64,000 nt of DNA from Clostridium_AD sp036569345 (lineage in GTDB: Bacteria > Bacillota > Clostridia > Clostridiales > Clostridiaceae). The notes under the pieces are model-generated. The model was not told the origin of the DNA, ran no database searches, and saw nothing but the letters and a program-made list of their open reading frames with translations. The stretch spans positions 6,417 to 70,416 of the forward strand of contig NZ_DATCQT010000090.1 in the NCBI RefSeq assembly GCF_036569345.1, given 5' to 3'. Below are positions 17,498-26,117 of the stretch, piece after piece (the first letter of the stretch is position 1; every line of letters starts with the position of its first letter). The translations under genes were made by a program, and so were the position numbers.

Positions 17498-19834
17498 TTA
17501 TTTATTCCCAATAGTTACATTTGCAGTTGCTTTAATAATAGAATCAACTACTGATTCCACAACTATAGAATCAGTCCCTGTTATTACTCCAGTGTATGTT
17601 ACATACATTTTTTTATCAACATCATCATAATTAACTACTGCAATAACCTTAGTTCCATTTACTATTTTAACCATAGTGGGATCAGTTATAACTTTTCCAT
17701 ATTGGTCAAGTACAACTATTTCTTTTTTTACAGCAACTCCCACAATTAATGAAACATTTACGTCTACAATTGTTATAGATTTTATTGCACTTTTAGCTCT
17801 TACAATTACGTTTAATGTATCTTTAATAACATCAACCTCATCTATTGCTTTATTACCAACTGTTACAATTAATGTTGTGTTTTCCACAAAACTATTAACT
17901 GAAGTTTTGCTAGGATCAAATTTCACAGCTAATCCCTGTGCCCCAGCAAAGTCAGTTTCAATAATAGATCCTTGTGCATCATGTTTATAATAAATAAGGC
18001 TTGCAAAACCAGAAGCTTCCTTTATTCCATTTTTAGTGGAAATTCTCCAATTCGTAATATCAGGAATTATTTCATCCCCCTTATTGTCTACTACACTTAG
18101 GACCCTATAAACAGGAGCCGTAGCATTAGCTATAATACTATTATCTCCAATGTTATTTCCAAGTTCAATCGACTTAAGTGTTGTAACCTCTGCCGATATT
18201 TCTAAATTATAGGTTGCAACCGTACCATTCACGTTTATATTTATTATATAATTCCCAGCAGCCTTAGCCTCAAACCTTAATGACTTAACAACTCCAGTGG
18301 TTGCTACTTGCCCATCTTTATCTAATTTTTCAACTATTACATTATTAGATGTTATCCCATCATCACTATAAACTAAAGCAGTGACATTATCACCTGCAAC
18401 GTCTATAACTTCATTATTAGCATTTCTTATTACTAAATTTGCGTTTTGTTTTGTATTAACTTTAAGCTTTGGTAATGTTATAGAATCAATTGTGGTTGTA
18501 ACTGGATTTATGGTAGTTACTACATCAAATTTAGCTGCTTTTATAGTATCCTCTGCATCAAATGAAGTTCCTATATATGGAGTGACTTCATAATTTCCAG
18601 CTTTTAATGTTCTAGCACTAATTACTATATTGTTTTTATAATAATCAGTACCACCTCTAAGTGATGCTGTAACTACTATATCACTGGCCGAAATATCACT
18701 AGTTTTAGGAGTTACATTAAATTTAATCATATCAGGTGTTAATAAAGCACCATTATTTTGAGTTATTTTATTATATTTAACATCTTCATTATTAAACTTA
18801 GTAATTGGATTTTCGGAAGTTAACGTGAGCCCTGTAAGTTTTGTTGCTCCTACCTCAACTGTATAAGTAACTTTGACACCATTAAGAATGTTATAAGCAC
18901 TTATAGTTACTGTACCAGCTTTTATAGCTTTAAAAGTAACGGTATTCACAGTTGTATCTAATGTTAATTTGCTACTATTAAGGTCAGAAGTACTATCCAG
19001 TAAGTTGCCACCCACCTCAACTATCCATCTTAATTTATTAATTGATAAATCTGTAGGGTTGTTATATTGGTCGCGTACATCGACTCTTAAAATTACTGCC
19101 GCATCCCCAACTAAGACAGTATCTGCGGATGTTGTCACCGATAAAATTGACTTAGGGGATATTGGCTCATCCTTCCCTACTGTATAATTATTGCTTATTG
19201 AAGATACTAATTCAGCAGTTGAAGATACCGCATCTTTATCAAATTTTTCTAACATTATAACTACAGCGTCATTTTCAGTTAATTTTTTATTTATTGTGAT
19301 TTTTGCCATATTTCTATCTGTATCCAATCTTATTTCTGCATCACTTAAAGGCACTCCGTTTACTGTTGCCGTTACTTTATATGAAGAATCTGTTACGATA
19401 TTGAAATCTTTTCCATATTGATCTACAGCTGTAAAATAAGCAAAATTAGATATATTTGTAATTTCATTTGTTACACTAGTAAATGTTTTTGGATAGGCTG
19501 TTTCCTTAACAACTTGGTTTGTATCTGCAGCATCAAATCCAATTGTTTCATTACCATCTTTGTAAACAACGGCTGGTATAAGGCTTGTAGCTATAGGAAG
19601 TCCTGTAACATTATCTATCCAATCTCCATTGAAATTTTTAACATAAACTGGTCCACCTTCAACTATTGCATTAGTGATTTCACCCATATTTAATGGATCA
19701 TTAGAATATCCTAAATCAAAAGCTTTATCCCCTATTACCATTGTTCCATTCTTCATTGCTGCAATCGTCGTAATAGATGTTAAGGCTGCCATCATTAAAG
19801 CAGCAAGGACTGAACTTGCAATTTTCTTGTTCAT
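17498..19834 (-). CDS. Surface protein: shared N-terminal domain plus Ig-like repeats (778 aa)
   Basis: A 778-residue secreted protein. Residues 1-26 are a signal peptide (MNKKIASSVLAALMMAALTS). Residues about 27-110 are the family domain (MVIGDKAFDLGYSNDP, YVKNFNGDWIDN, LIPAVVYKDG). The remainder is a chain of Ig-like/Big-type beta domains (for example SVTTSADTVLVGDAAVILRV, GTVTISAYNILNG), about six. There are no SLH, CWB2, LPXTG or choline-binding repeats, so attachment to the cell is not explained by known anchors. An ECF-like promoter lies 130 bases upstream. Likely an adhesin-like wall protein. Confidence 0.75.
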   Translation of the reverse strand: MNKKIASSVLAALMMAALTSITTIAAMKNGTMVIGDKAFDLGYSNDPLNMGEITNAIVEGGPVYVKNFNGDWIDNVTGLPIATSLIPAVVYKDGNETIGFDAADTNQVVKETAYPKTFTSVTNEITNISNFAYFTAVDQYGKDFNIVTDSSYKVTATVNGVPLSDAEIRLDTDRNMAKITINKKLTENDAVVIMLEKFDKDAVSSTAELVSSISNNYTVGKDEPISPKSILSVTTSADTVLVGDAAVILRVDVRDQYNNPTDLSINKLRWIVEVGGNLLDSTSDLNSSKLTLDTTVNTVTFKAIKAGTVTISAYNILNGVKVTYTVEVGATKLTGLTLTSENPITKFNNEDVKYNKITQNNGALLTPDMIKFNVTPKTSDISASDIVVTASLRGGTDYYKNNIVISARTLKAGNYEVTPYIGTSFDAEDTIKAAKFDVVTTINPVTTTIDSITLPKLKVNTKQNANLVIRNANNEVIDVAGDNVTALVYSDDGITSNNVIVEKLDKDGQVATTGVVKSLRFEAKAAGNYIININVNGTVATYNLEISAEVTTLKSIELGNNIGDNSIIANATAPVYRVLSVVDNKGDEIIPDITNWRISTKNGIKEASGFASLIYYKHDAQGSIIETDFAGAQGLAVKFDPSKTSVNSFVENTTLIVTVGNKAIDEVDVIKDTLNVIVRAKSAIKSITIVDVNVSLIVGVAVKKEIVVLDQYGKVITDPTMVKIVNGTKVIAVVNYDDVDKKMYVTYTGVITGTDSIVVESVVDSIIKATANVTIGNK

Positions 19835-19964
19835 ATGTTTTTACCTCCATTTTAAGTTTGATTTTTCATATTTAATATTAACACCCTTAATTAAACATTA
19901 ATTAAGGATTAATTTCTTTCAACTACTATAATTCCCTGGATATGTTTACATTTTTTACACTTAT

Positions 19965-19993
19965 ATAACGTTTATTCTGACAATATAGTTGCA
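19965..19993 (-). promoter_or_regulatory. ECF-like promoter of the Ig-repeat surface gene
   Basis: Minus strand: TGCAAC (19988-19993), a 17-base spacer containing TATATTGTC, then CGTTAT (19965-19970) and ATAAGTGTAAAA. The whole block of about 40 bases, not just the two boxes, is conserved with the sites at 24774-24802 and 27185-27213. Confidence 0.6.
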
Positions 19994-20099
19994 CTTTTAT
20001 TAAGGTTTTTATATTTATATTTTTCGTGGGTGTCTTTGTGGGACTGTTATTGACTAAATATCCTTGAGACATAGTAAATTATTACAACACCAAAAAATG

Positions 20100-20136
20100 A
20101 AAAAAGCCTGAAACAAAGCTTGACTCCGTTTCAGGC
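20100..20136 (-). terminator. Rho-independent terminator
   Basis: GCCTGAAAC and GTTTCAGGC form a 9-bp stem with a T run on the minus strand, ten bases after the stop of the acyltransferase gene. It shares its stem sequence with the terminator at 17448. Confidence 0.85.
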
Positions 20137-20145
20137 AAATTAATC

Positions 20146-21204
20146 TTAATGTTTTATAAATGTTACCTTTTTCCCCAACTTCACAAATGGTGTTTCTAAA
20201 TATTTATATGATATTAAAGAAATTATTATTGTAGAAATAATTGCTAATATGAATTGGAAAATTGGATTAGTCAAGCTAAAATATTTATGAAGAACTATTC
20301 CAACATACACATTCACTACTGGATGTAACAAATATATAGAATAAGTAGCAATTCCTAAAATTTCTAATTGATATCTTATAATTTTGGGAACTGAAAAATC
20401 CATTTTATAAAATGATATAACTATACAAATTGATAAAATTGAAAAAATAGCTCTACCCATTCCAGTTATTAATACAATTTGATTCCCTTTAAATGGTAGT
20501 GTAATAAAACAGATCAAACAAACTATTAAAAGTACAATATTCATTTTTTTAGTTACTTTTATTTGTTTAAGATTATAAAAAATCGCTATCCCCGTAATAT
20601 ATAAATATAAATTATTAAAAGGATTAATATAAATTTGCCATTGATATGATAAATTCATTGTGGGTATTAACAAAATCTGAGAATAATGAAAACCAATTAA
20701 AACTGTAAATAGAAAAAATAAATTCCCAAATAATATTTTTTTGTTGTACAAAAATATAATTAAAGGTGTAAATACATAATAAAGCATTTCGGATCCAATA
20801 GACCAAGTTCCCACAGCAATATAATCACTTGGTTTAATGAGTCCAACAGTTGTAGTAAGATTAAGAATTATATTAATAATAGAATTACCCTGTTGGTTAA
20901 ACGGTACTGGGTGAATAATAATTAATAGTGTAACCACCCACAATAAGGGCCAAATTCTAAATATTCGTCTTATAAAAAAGTATAAGGATGTTCTGATATC
21001 TTTTATATACCTACTATACACAATTGCCATACTCAATCCAGAAAGAATGAAAAATATGGATACTCCATAGATTCCTAACCTTCCTAAAACTGATCCAGCA
21101 TTTAATTTGAAAAATGTTAATCCCACTAAATGGTACAACATAAGACTTAAGGCCATTAATCCCCTTAGCCAATCTAAAGATTCAATGCGATTTTTATTTT
21201 TCAT
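20146..21204 (-). CDS. Acyltransferase 3 family membrane protein
   Basis: A 352-residue protein with about ten transmembrane helices. The N-terminal signature is RIESLDWLRGLMALSLMLYH, with the invariant arginine-glycine and histidine of the acyltransferase-3/OafA family; SVFFILSGLSMAIV-like sequence follows. These enzymes move acetyl or other acyl groups onto surface sugars, peptidoglycan or lipids. AGAGGG precedes the ATG. It sits between two members of the surface-protein family and may modify the same surface. A second, distinct family member is at 34.5-35.6 kb. Confidence 0.85.
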   Translation of the reverse strand: MKNKNRIESLDWLRGLMALSLMLYHLVGLTFFKLNAGSVLGRLGIYGVSIFFILSGLSMAIVYSRYIKDIRTSLYFFIRRIFRIWPLLWVVTLLIIIHPVPFNQQGNSIINIILNLTTTVGLIKPSDYIAVGTWSIGSEMLYYVFTPLIIFLYNKKILFGNLFFLFTVLIGFHYSQILLIPTMNLSYQWQIYINPFNNLYLYITGIAIFYNLKQIKVTKKMNIVLLIVCLICFITLPFKGNQIVLITGMGRAIFSILSICIVISFYKMDFSVPKIIRYQLEILGIATYSIYLLHPVVNVYVGIVLHKYFSLTNPIFQFILAIISTIIISLISYKYLETPFVKLGKKVTFIKH

Positions 21205-21413
21205 TTCTAACCCTCTTATAATTTTATTTTTATGATTATTTGCCCAATTATTACTTTAGTTAATAAAAAAATTTAAAAAGTAACAATTTTAATCCATGAA
21301 GTTGACATTAATAGTCTATCACTTTTCTCATCAATTATCATATTTTTTTAATAAAATTTAAACAAAATTAAAATTTAATCTATATAGTTACAATATATTT
21401 ACACTAAATCCAT

Positions 21414-21517
21414 CCTATTTTAGCGTTTTATGACGTTTCCGTTTAAATTTTAGCATATTATAATACTTTGAAGTGAACACAAAAATAGAACCGTCAACAA
21501 GATGACGCTAAAATAGG
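21414..21517. repeat. 104-bp element with perfect 12-bp terminal inverted repeats
   Basis: CCTATTTTAGCG (21414-21425) is matched by its exact complement CGCTAAAATAGG (21506-21517), enclosing about 80 AT-rich bases without a reading frame. CAT flanks both ends and could be a target duplication. The right end overlaps a terminator. It lies upstream of the acyltransferase gene. It may be a tiny MITE-like element or a large stem; I see no transposase in the window that would recognise it. Confidence 0.45.
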
Positions 21518-21540
21518 CATGAGATCTTTTTCTCATGCCT
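21515..21540 (-). terminator. Rho-independent terminator of the LRR gene
   Basis: AGGCATGAG and CTCATGCCT form a perfect 9-bp stem with an eight-base loop, about 25 bases after the stop of the leucine-rich-repeat gene, followed by T-rich sequence on the minus strand. Confidence 0.8.
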
Positions 21541-21564
21541 GTTTACTTTTCTTAAACTTCTATT

Positions 21565-23088
21565 TTATTGTAATAAAATACTATCAGGGAATTTTTCATT
21601 AATCCAATTTTTAATCTCATTTGGCATATCACTAGCCCCTCGTTCAGTAGTATAATATTGAACTATAGCATTACCCATAGAATCAATATGTGAGAAAGCT
21701 AATCTAATATTTCCATTTTCGTCTAATTGTATGATACCTTCCATTATTGTGAATAAGCCAGGCTTTCCTCCAACTATTGTATAAGTTTTATTGATGTCAT
21801 TATATTCTATATCTGTGGATATTGAATACATACAATCTTTAAATAGATCATAGTCAATTCCTAGTAATTCTTTAATCTTAGTATCCACAACTGGTTCAGT
21901 AAATAAGTTGTAACTTTCATCTAATCTATTTTTGTAATTTGCAACAATATCGCCCACTGGATCCACATTTTCTATAACAAAATCTTTAAATATAATATTT
22001 CTATAAAAAGCATTAACTGCAGTATAATCATTAATTTGATTGCCCTTTAAATATAACTCTGTCAAGTTAATAAGTCCTCTTAAAGGTTCTATGTTAGTAA
22101 TTTGATTGTACTCTAAATACAACCTATTCAAGTTAGTAAGTACACTTAAAGAGTCTAGATTACTGACTTGATTGAACCTTAAAGAGAACGTATTTAAAGT
22201 TATTAATCCTTTTAAAGGTTCAATGTTGCTTATTTTATTGTAATCTAAAAATAACTGAGTTAAGTTAGTAATCCCTCTTAACGCATCTATGTTACTGATT
22301 TGATTGTTATCAGAAAGTAACGTAGTTAATTTAGTCATTCCTCTTAGAGAATCCATATCGCTAATTTGATTGTTATCTAAATCCAACTCAGTCAAGTTAG
22401 TTAATCCTCTTAAAGGTTCTATATTGTTGATTTGGTTGCTTTGTATATACAGCTCATTCAAGTTAACTAATCCTTTTAATGGTTCTATGTTGCTTACTCG
22501 GTTGTAACATAACCACAAATATTTCAAGTTAGTTAATCCTCTTAAAGGCTCTATGTTGCTAACTTGATCGTAAGATAAAACCAATTTAGTTAAGCTGGTC
22601 AATTTTTCGATCCCTGAAAGATTTGTTATATTTTTCGATGGAATATTCAGTTCTGTTATTGTATCCACATCGCCTTTTAAAATATCTCCAGTAGGTTTAT
22701 TAATTTCATTTCTAACTTCCTTTTCTAAATTCTGATCTGGAAATGTAATAATTGTACTACTATCCACAACATCTTTATCTTGCGCATCATAATTAATTTC
22801 TTTATCAGCATTGGTATAAATTACAGCTGGTATAACATTTGCGTCAACAGGCTCACCACTATTATTGTCAATCCAAATTCCATCGAAACCTTTAACATAA
22901 ACTTCTCCACCTGCAATTATTGCATCGGCAATTTTCTGAAGATTAACTGGGTCATTAGCATATTCTAAGTCAAAAGCCTTGTTTCCTATTACAACAGAAC
23001 CACTCGTCATTGATGCAAACGCTGTGAAATATGTTGATCCTGCAATCATTAAAGTAGCTAGTGCAGTACTTATAATTTTCTTGTTCAT
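21565..23088 (-). CDS. Surface protein: shared N-terminal domain plus leucine-rich repeats (507 aa)
   Basis: A 507-residue secreted protein. A signal peptide (1-26) and the family domain (VVIGNKAFDLEYANDP, YVKGFDGIWIDN, VIPAVIYTN) fill the first 110 residues. About 135-360 are roughly ten 22-residue internalin-type leucine-rich repeats (NLTELDLDNNQISDMDSLRG-like units). The last about 130 residues are a separate domain I do not recognise. Internalin-type repeats usually bind other proteins. It starts 45 bp after the glucosaminidase gene and has no promoter of its own that I can see, so the two are probably one operon. Confidence 0.8.
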   Translation of the reverse strand: MNKKIISTALATLMIAGSTYFTAFASMTSGSVVIGNKAFDLEYANDPVNLQKIADAIIAGGEVYVKGFDGIWIDNNSGEPVDANVIPAVIYTNADKEINYDAQDKDVVDSSTIITFPDQNLEKEVRNEINKPTGDILKGDVDTITELNIPSKNITNLSGIEKLTSLTKLVLSYDQVSNIEPLRGLTNLKYLWLCYNRVSNIEPLKGLVNLNELYIQSNQINNIEPLRGLTNLTELDLDNNQISDMDSLRGMTKLTTLLSDNNQISNIDALRGITNLTQLFLDYNKISNIEPLKGLITLNTFSLRFNQVSNLDSLSVLTNLNRLYLEYNQITNIEPLRGLINLTELYLKGNQINDYTAVNAFYRNIIFKDFVIENVDPVGDIVANYKNRLDESYNLFTEPVVDTKIKELLGIDYDLFKDCMYSISTDIEYNDINKTYTIVGGKPGLFTIMEGIIQLDENGNIRLAFSHIDSMGNAIVQYYTTERGASDMPNEIKNWINEKFPDSILLQ

Positions 23089-23133
23089 TTATTTTTACCC
23101 CCATTTTATTGAGTTTAATTTCCCCGCGAAATA

Positions 23134-24699
23134 TTAGTTAAAAACAGGAATATCAAAAGTTAATGTAACGTCTGGAAATAAGTCGAAACAACTTTTAATG
23201 ATTCTTATTTGACTATTTGCCCAATTAACATCTGTTGCATATTGATGATAAATATTTAAAGGGTTCCATCTCATTTTATAAAGCGTATTTTGGTAATTTC
23301 CTATATACCCTTTCGAAATCCATGCTGCCCCTCCATAAATTGCTAAATCTATACTTGTCCACCCATTTGTGAATGCAGTGCTTGTACCAAATGCATCCGG
23401 ATCACTGTCAATTGCTCCAATACCAAATAAATTATACACAGGAATCCCATTTGTATAGTTTCCACTAGAATCTTTTGTACCACCATTTGCTAAAAGTGAA
23501 GTGCCATATCCCGTTTCCAAAATCGCATGAGCCGCCAAATATATAGGATTAACATTATTTGCTTTTGCTGCATCAATAAACACTTGACCCTTACCCTTTA
23601 ATGTACCATTAGATCCGAATACTGAATCCAATTGAGCCGCAGTTACACAATCAACATAATTCAATACTATAAACTCATAAATTTTTGCTGAATCATTTTC
23701 TAAATTTAAAGGATCTACATTTTTTACAAGTTGATCTTTAATACTATTATAAACTGCTAATGAATTTACCCAAGATCCATTAGGATTCTTCATATCCGTA
23801 AAGTATCCTGGTTGTCCATTTTTTATTAAAGCATAACACCATTGACCATTAATAGCTGCTGCAGGTGTATTTAACATTTCTTGGCTAATAAAATCACTTA
23901 ATAAAACATCATATTTTGTTAAAGTAAATGTATTATCTCCCTTAGATACTAATGCATCCAATACATTAATATTAGCTATTCTAACATTAAACTCTTCTTT
24001 TTTAGTAGTATCTTTAACAACTCCTACAATTTCAGTTGCTGTTGTTACATCAACATTCATTCTAGAAGTTTCTGCTACTTTAACTGCTGTTTCTGCCGCA
24101 TCAATATTTGCTAAATCAGGATTTACTCCAACTACAACATTAACAGTTATATCTGGTTTTGTTCCGGTTACACCCTCTGGGAGTGCATAATCACCATTGA
24201 ATATATACGATGATGTCTTTGTTTCATCATAATTAGAGCTTGTCCAAGTAACGTCAACCTCTTTAGTTGTATTATTACTTAATTTAAGTGTTACTTTTGC
24301 TGGCAAATTGGCATTAGCAACTGTTGTTCCGTAAACTACATTGATAGTATTAAAAGGATTAACTGATATTATATTCACTTGATCTTTATCTGCAGCATCA
24401 AAATTAATTTGTTTATCCACACTCTTATACACTACAGCTGGTATAACACTAGCTTCTACGACTTCACCTGTATTATTGTTAATCCAAATTCCATCAAACC
24501 CTTTGACATAAACTTCTCCAGCTGATAGTAATGCATTAGAAATTTGATAAAGATTAGCTGGGTCATTTGCATAAGCTAAATCAAAAGCTTTACCACCTAT
24601 AGCAACAGTACCACTAGGCATTGCAGCAAACGCAGTGAAAGATGTAAATCCTGCTATCATAATGGCAGCAAGAACAGAACTTGTAATTTTCTTGTACAT
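23134..24699 (-). CDS. Surface protein: shared domain, Ig-like domain and GH73-type glucosaminidase (521 aa)
   Basis: A 521-residue secreted protein. After a signal peptide and the family domain (VAIGGKAFDLAYANDP, YVKGFDGIWINN) comes a Big_4-like Ig domain (about 115-200, VTLKLSNNTTKEVDVTWTSS), then a linker. A glucosaminidase domain covers about 330-510: NPIYLAAHAILETGYGTSLL carries the expected catalytic glutamate, with YNLFGIGAIDSDP nearby. GH73 enzymes cut the N-acetylglucosaminyl bond of peptidoglycan, acting in wall remodelling. AGGGAGG precedes the ATG. It is the only obvious enzyme of the six-member family. An ECF-like promoter lies 75 bases upstream. Confidence 0.85.
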   Translation of the reverse strand: MYKKITSSVLAAIMIAGFTSFTAFAAMPSGTVAIGGKAFDLAYANDPANLYQISNALLSAGEVYVKGFDGIWINNNTGEVVEASVIPAVVYKSVDKQINFDAADKDQVNIISVNPFNTINVVYGTTVANANLPAKVTLKLSNNTTKEVDVTWTSSNYDETKTSSYIFNGDYALPEGVTGTKPDITVNVVVGVNPDLANIDAAETAVKVAETSRMNVDVTTATEIVGVVKDTTKKEEFNVRIANINVLDALVSKGDNTFTLTKYDVLLSDFISQEMLNTPAAAINGQWCYALIKNGQPGYFTDMKNPNGSWVNSLAVYNSIKDQLVKNVDPLNLENDSAKIYEFIVLNYVDCVTAAQLDSVFGSNGTLKGKGQVFIDAAKANNVNPIYLAAHAILETGYGTSLLANGGTKDSSGNYTNGIPVYNLFGIGAIDSDPDAFGTSTAFTNGWTSIDLAIYGGAAWISKGYIGNYQNTLYKMRWNPLNIYHQYATDVNWANSQIRIIKSCFDLFPDVTLTFDIPVFN

Positions 24700-24773
24700 A
24701 CACTTATTCCTCCCTATGGCAGTTATATTTTACATGTTTTCTATAATTATAGTTTTTCAAGTTTTACACCAAT

Positions 24774-24802
24774 ATAACGCTTACTAGGACAATATAGTTG
24801 CA
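24774..24802 (-). promoter_or_regulatory. ECF-like promoter of the glucosaminidase-LRR operon
   Basis: Minus strand: TGCAAC (24797-24802), 17 bases including TATATTGTC, CGTTAT (24774-24779) and GGTGTAAAA. It matches the block upstream of the 778-residue gene at nearly every position. Confidence 0.6.
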
Positions 24803-24928
24803 TTTTTTATACTATTAATATGTACTATTTATTTAGCGATACTTCTGTTCCATCAACTAAATTATAGAAATTCACTTTGTAATTGATAGAGCATGGATTT
24901 CTACTAATATCCTCAATTCCAGTAATAG

Positions 24929-24975
24929 AAAATTGAGAAGAACAGCTACACGCTATCCTTCTCAATTTTTTAATG
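24929..24975. terminator. Rho-independent terminator
   Basis: AAAATTGAGAAG and CTTCTCAATTTT form a perfect 12-bp stem with a 17-base loop, about 70 bases after the stop of the 280-residue gene. T runs flank it on the plus strand and TTTTC on the minus strand. Confidence 0.7.
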
Positions 24976-25041
24976 AATATCACCAAATTTAGGCCTTTAA
25001 AAGTACTAAATACAATAGTATCAAACTTATCTATACTATAT

Positions 25042-25884
25042 TTATAAAACTATTGGAGCAACTAAAATCACATCAATTATTTTAACTACTGTTCCAGCTG
25101 TATTTAATAATTTAATTGTAACTGTATCTCCAACAACTTTTCCTGGGTATATTATTGTATCTGTTCCCAAATTAGCAATATTTGATAAAACTCTTATTCC
25201 ATCAAATATTTGGTATTGTGTAACGCCCTCTTGAGTTGACGTAACGCTTACTTTTGCTCCAATAGTAGCTGCTTGTACCGTTGCAATGACTAGTGTTTGT
25301 ATTGGATTTTTAACTATAACAGTACAAGTTGAAGTCTTACTTCCATCCACTGTTGTTACCGTTATAGTTGCTGTCCCAGCACCTACTGCTATTACCTTTC
25401 CGGTATTATCTACTGTTACTACCTTATTATCTGAAGATGCCCATGTTACCTTTTTATTTGCTGCATCTGTTGGGTTTATTATAGCTATTAAATTATCTGT
25501 TTTACCTACTATAAGAGAATCTGTGGTTTTATCTAAACTCACTGATTTAACTGGTGTGGCAATTTTCTCTTGATCTTCAGCACCATAATTAATATCCTCA
25601 TCATCACTCTTATAAACTACAGCTGGTATAACCTTTTCTTCTACAGCTTTATCTGTATTATTGTCAACCCAAATTCCATCAAAACCTTTAATATAAACTT
25701 CCCCACCAGCCATAATTGCACTAGTTATTTTTTCGATATTAACTGGATCATTAGCATACTGTAAATCAAAAGCTACGTTACCTATAACAAGACTACCCCT
25801 CGGCATTGCAGCAAAAGCTGTGAAAGATGTCACTCCTGCTATCATTAATGCAGCAATAGCTGAGCTTATAATTTTCTTATTCAT
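25042..25884 (-). CDS. Surface protein: shared domain, Big_2 domain and second shared beta domain (280 aa)
   Basis: A 280-residue secreted protein. Signal peptide at 1-26, then the family domain (LVIGNVAFDLQYANDP, YIKGFDGIWVDN, VIPAVVYKSD). A Big_2 Ig-like domain lies at about 115-192 (LIVGKTDNLIAIINPTDAAN, VTWASSDNKVVTVDN). The C-terminal about 80 residues (IATVQAATIGAKVSVTST, QYQIFDGIRVLSNIANLG, TIIYPGK) match the exported domain of the two small membrane proteins at 15.3-16.4 kb. It therefore joins the two domain families of the locus. I find no ECF-like promoter upstream of this one. Confidence 0.75.
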   Translation of the reverse strand: MNKKIISSAIAALMIAGVTSFTAFAAMPRGSLVIGNVAFDLQYANDPVNIEKITSAIMAGGEVYIKGFDGIWVDNNTDKAVEEKVIPAVVYKSDDEDINYGAEDQEKIATPVKSVSLDKTTDSLIVGKTDNLIAIINPTDAANKKVTWASSDNKVVTVDNTGKVIAVGAGTATITVTTVDGSKTSTCTVIVKNPIQTLVIATVQAATIGAKVSVTSTQEGVTQYQIFDGIRVLSNIANLGTDTIIYPGKVVGDTVTIKLLNTAGTVVKIIDVILVAPIVL

Positions 25885-26043
25885 ATATTTATACCCCCTT
25901 TTATTTTTAAATCTTAATTTTAATATAAAGCCTATACATTTTTAATATAATTTTTAAATTTTACTATCTAATCCTTATATTTATATATATCGTCTACATT
26001 TTTAAATAGTTTATAGTCAACATCATTTATTTTAACGACAAAG

Positions 26044-26076
26044 AAACTACTGAAATATATATTTCAGTAGTTCCAT
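26044..26076. terminator. Rho-independent terminator resembling the hairpin of the 190-bp repeat
   Basis: AACTACTGAAATAT and ATATTTCAGTAGTT form a perfect 14-bp stem 45 bases after the ice-binding gene. The stem sequence (ACTACTGAAAT) is the same as the central hairpin of the repeat family at 53-64 kb, preceded here by ACGACAAAG, so this may be a remnant of that repeat. Confidence 0.75.
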
Positions 26077-26117
26077 AGTAATGTGTAACTTACATATGTT
26101 TGTTGCAATTTTTAATC

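Noticed and set aside
22021..22620. Regularly spaced 66-bp repeats that could look like a CRISPR array or tandem DNA repeats
   Set aside because: They are the codons of the 22-residue leucine-rich repeats of the surface protein, in frame and diverged as protein repeats; no leader or identical direct repeats.
25916..26117. ECF-like promoter upstream of the 280-residue surface gene
   Set aside because: Only a CGATAT-like box was found, with no TGCAAC at the right distance, so I did not count it with the others.
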